Assembly (NCBI GenBank): GCA_026991005.1
Contig: JALXCH010000165.1
Location: forward strand, 1 to 7,320
Reading direction: 5' to 3'
Length of the DNA: 7,320 nt
DNA from: Calditrichia bacterium
GTDB taxonomy: Bacteria; Calditrichota; Calditrichia; RBG-13-44-9
Below are positions 4,697 through 7,320 of the stretch, piece by piece; position 1 is the first letter of the stretch; every line of letters starts with the position of its first letter. The notes under the pieces were generated by a model that did no database searches, was not told where the DNA came from, and saw nothing but the letters and a program-made list of their open reading frames with translations. The position numbers and the translations under genes are program-made.

Positions 4697-7320
4697 TTAT
4701 TCCCCAACCTCCCGAACGAACACGCGATTAAAATCAATTTCAAATGGTAAACTAAGACCGGTTTCGACGATGGCCTGTTTTAATTCGCTCTGAAGGGCCT
4801 CGCGGGTAATGGGGCCTCCAATGGCAATGATGCTGCGTTCGGGATGAAAGTAGGTTCGTATTGCAGCATTTACATCTTCTACCGTAATAGGATCCAGTCG
4901 TTCCGGGAAGCGATCCCAATGATTCAGCGGGAAACCGGATTTTACCTGATCTACGAAAATGCGCAGCACATCCAGGGGAGTCTCGATGGAAAATGGCATG
5001 GTACCGCGAAAATACCCTTTGGCTTCGTTGACCTCACTACAGGTCACACCCTCCTGTTTCAGGCGCTGGATTTCGTTTAAAGTAAGCAAAAGCACTTTGG
5101 CGGCGTTTTCGGGAGAGGTTTTGCTCTTTATCATCCACCATCCCCCATGATTGCGAGTAAATAGCTTGCTGGTGATGCCATAAACCAGCCCGTATTCACC
5201 CCGGATGGTACGTCCCAGTCGGGAGGTAAGAGAGTTCCCTCCCAGAATGTAATTGGCTACCATCAGTTTTTCCAGATCGGGGGAGTGTTTATCCGGCGCC
5301 TCGTGTGCTATCAGAAGCGTGACCTGGCGGTCGTCCGGAGCGGGAAAGAGCACCAGTCGAAAAGAATCCACCGGCATTTGTTGAGGAAAAGGAGAAAGCC
5401 CCTGCGATTCCGGACAGCGCCAGGAACCAAAATAGCGGTTTAGAAGCTGCTGTAACTGGTGTTTATCGATGTCCCCTGTAATAATCAGGGTAGTGTGCTG
5501 GGGACGACAGTATCGGCGGTAAAAGCGCTGGATGTCTTCCAGAGTAATTGTCCGGATTTTTGGGGGAGTGGGTAAATAGCTATAAGGATGTCCCCGAAAG
5601 ATGGTGGCCATGAGGTACTGACTGATGCGCCAGCCGGTAGTGTGTTTAATGGATTCCAGGCGGGCAATTTTTTCCTCCTGCAAAGAAGTAAAAAGCGATT
5701 CCGGAAAAAGCGGATGTAGCAGCAGGTTGCTGCCAATTTCGGTTAGGAGGGGAAAATGTTCCCGAATGGTACCCCAGCTAAACATGATATTTTCTTCGCT
5801 GCTATTGAATTGAACCTTGCTGGCCAGAGAAGAAAGTGTATCCTGCAGAATGTCCGGGGGAAATTTCTGGCTTCCCTTTTCCAAAAGGTTGCAGGTAAGT
5901 GAACCGGTTCCTTTGGTGAAACCGTCTGCATGGGTGTTGCCGGTTTGAATGACGCCCCGTAATTCCACAATAGGAACTGTGTGATCCGGGTAAAAAATTA
6001 CCGGTATTCCGTTAGCCAGGGTAAAGGTTTGTACATGTTCGGTAAGAGCCGGTAACAACACAAAACGGGAAGAGTCGTAGGACACGGGCTTATCCGGAAG
6101 GGGTAGGGAAATGTCCGGAGTCATATCCCCGGCGGGCGCCATATGCACATAAGCAGTGTCCCGGGCAGGGAGGGAATCCCTGCCGGGTATCAGCAATCCC
6201 TGCACCATGGCTGTTTCTTGCAGGTACGTTTTCAGTGCCTTTTGAATATCCTGAAGAGTGAGGTTCAGGATTTTTTCTCGCACCAGCCGATCGTACTGGT
6301 AGTCACCGGTTCTGATCATATTGGTTCCCAGACGGGTGGCAACATCAAAAATGCGCAAATTTCGATAAGCCCGGTTTACCAGAAAGCGGTTCTTTACTGC
6401 GCGAAGTTCCCGGGGGGAAATTTGTCCCTCCTGCAACAGACGCACCGCTCGGAAGAAGATAGAGCGTACTGTGTCCGGCGAAATACCTTTTTTCAGGGTC
6501 GCCTGAAAAACAATGGGCGCCGGATCGATCTGAGAAGAAAGGGAAAGATGAAACTTCTGGCACACCTGGTTTTTAATGAGATGTTGATAGAGTGGAGATT
6601 TAACGGTATTTCCCAGAAGGTAAAGTCCGATGCGCAGTGCAGGATAATCTGGCGAGCGGTAAGAGACACCGGGGAAGTACATCAGTAATTTGGTGTGGGT
6701 AATCCGGGAGGAGTACTGCACGATTGGCCGGGTGGAAGCGGGAAATTGGAAAGTATCCGGCGGTTCCGGAACCGGTTCTCCTGCGGGAATGGAACCAAAG
6801 TATTGCTTGATTTTTTGCAGCATTTGCTGGTAATTAAAATCTCCCGCCAGAACAATCACAGCATTGTTGGGACGGTAATATTTCCGATAGAAACTGCGGG
6901 CATCCTCGGCAGTGAGGTTTTCCAGATCGCGCGGCCAGCCGGTGATGGGCCAGCTATAAGGATGTTTTCCGTACAACCGGGCATATATCTGTTCTTCCAG
7001 TAGGCGCTGGGGATTGCTTTCCACCCGAATTTTCCGTTCTTCTTTTACCACTTCCAGCTCGTGGCGGAAAATCTCCGGATCGAATTGACAATTTTGCATG
7101 CGATCGGATTCAATCTCGAACGCCGTTTCGATGGTGTTGCGGGGCATTTTTTCGTAATAAAGAGTAAAATCCCGCGTGGTGTACGCATTGAAGACACTGT
7201 AATTCCGACGTAATAATGTAGCAATTTCACCCGAGTTAAACCGCTTCGTTCCCCGAAACATCATGTGCTCGGTAACATGAGAAAGCCCCGTTTTACCCGG
7301 CGTTTCGTTACGCGAGCCCA
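4697..7320 (-). CDS. Two-domain M16 zinc metallopeptidase, N-terminus beyond the window
   Basis: This is a pitrilysin/processing-peptidase-family (M16) protease, most likely exported and periplasmic. The frame is open to the right edge. The zinc motif HVTEH is encoded at 7265-7279, upstream of the first in-frame Met (codon 7262-7264), so that Met is not the start. Numbering from it, the third zinc ligand is E76 in VVKEER, 75 residues after the last His of the motif, the expected spacing. The first domain includes NAYTTRDFTLYYE (26-38). The second domain begins near FTLANGIPVIF (414-424). The domains are repeats: YGKHPYSW...FYRKYYRPNN...LAGDF (98-143) parallels FRGHPYSY...FYRRYCRPQH...ITGDI (557-599). 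The second domain lacks the zinc motif, with TGSLTCNLLEKG at the equivalent place, but keeps the substrate-binding RGEYGLVYG (688-696). About 874 residues are visible; an estimated 40-60, probably with a signal peptide, are missing. The family is secure; the substrate is unknown. Confidence 0.94.
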   Translation of the reverse strand, partial: GSRNETPGKTGLSHVTEHMMFRGTKRFNSGEIATLLRRNYSVFNAYTTRDFTLYYEKMPRNTIETAFEIESDRMQNCQFDPEIFRHELEVVKEERKIRVESNPQRLLEEQIYARLYGKHPYSWPITGWPRDLENLTAEDARSFYRKYYRPNNAVIVLAGDFNYQQMLQKIKQYFGSIPAGEPVPEPPDTFQFPASTRPIVQYSSRITHTKLLMYFPGVSYRSPDYPALRIGLYLLGNTVKSPLYQHLIKNQVCQKFHLSLSSQIDPAPIVFQATLKKGISPDTVRSIFFRAVRLLQEGQISPRELRAVKNRFLVNRAYRNLRIFDVATRLGTNMIRTGDYQYDRLVREKILNLTLQDIQKALKTYLQETAMVQGLLIPGRDSLPARDTAYVHMAPAGDMTPDISLPLPDKPVSYDSSRFVLLPALTEHVQTFTLANGIPVIFYPDHTVPIVELRGVIQTGNTHADGFTKGTGSLTCNLLEKGSQKFPPDILQDTLSSLASKVQFNSSEENIMFSWGTIREHFPLLTEIGSNLLLHPLFPESLFTSLQEEKIARLESIKHTTGWRISQYLMATIFRGHPYSYLPTPPKIRTITLEDIQRFYRRYCRPQHTTLIITGDIDKHQLQQLLNRYFGSWRCPESQGLSPFPQQMPVDSFRLVLFPAPDDRQVTLLIAHEAPDKHSPDLEKLMVANYILGGNSLTSRLGRTIRGEYGLVYGITSKLFTRNHGGWWMIKSKTSPENAAKVLLLTLNEIQRLKQEGVTCSEVNEAKGYFRGTMPFSIETPLDVLRIFVDQVKSGFPLNHWDRFPERLDPITVEDVNAAIRTYFHPERSIIAIGGPITREALQSELKQAIVETGLSLPFEIDFNRVFVREVGE

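Noticed and set aside
6143..6688. 181-codon plus-strand frame opposite the M16 peptidase
   Set aside because: It lies wholly within the peptidase coding region, whose two-domain repeat is clear. No independent family motif is seen.

Overview
This window looks like ordinary bacterial chromosome of moderate GC, with menaquinone biosynthesis, a zinc-type cation exporter, a short-chain dehydrogenase and a large M16 metallopeptidase. Menaquinone genes, two-domain M16 peptidases and CzcD-type exporters are all common in the Bacteroidota/Calditrichota (FCB) group and related thermophiles. I cannot place the organism from the sequence alone, so this is only a guess at lineage. No tRNA, rRNA, CRISPR array, transposase or complete defence system is visible.

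Layout from left to right. (1) 8-940, plus strand: a CzcD-like cation diffusion facilitator with a native run of six histidines at its N-terminus. It may begin slightly left of the window. (2) 941-1160: a 220-base spacer that starts with a possible terminator. Its right half holds two adjacent palindromes sharing the form TTCCC-N3-GGGAA, just ahead of the next gene. (3) 1161-1928, plus: a tropinone-reductase-like SDR with a full cofactor and catalytic motif set. (4) 1929-2039: a short convergent spacer. (5) 2040-3446 and 3460-4272, both minus: menF (isochorismate synthase) and, upstream of it in transcription, menG/ubiE (demethylmenaquinone methyltransferase). They are 13 bases apart and almost certainly form a two-gene operon. 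(6) 4273-4696: an AT-rich spacer, about 28% GC by hand count over 4321-4680, while the coding DNA I sampled nearby ran about 47-58%. It holds a plausible menG promoter, a symmetric 46-base palindrome flanked by 9-base direct repeats, and a 22-codon reading frame with a good ribosome site. (7) 4697-7320, minus: an M16 peptidase whose N-terminus lies beyond the right edge.

How the genes relate: menF makes isochorismate from chorismate at the entry to the menaquinone pathway, and menG performs the final C-methylation. The operon thus joins the first and last steps while the middle genes (menD, menH, menC, menE, menB, menA) are absent here. The exporter, the SDR and the peptidase have no evident pathway link to them. 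The least explained parts are the AT-rich island and the paired palindromes before the SDR gene. Neither amounts to a demonstrable new system.
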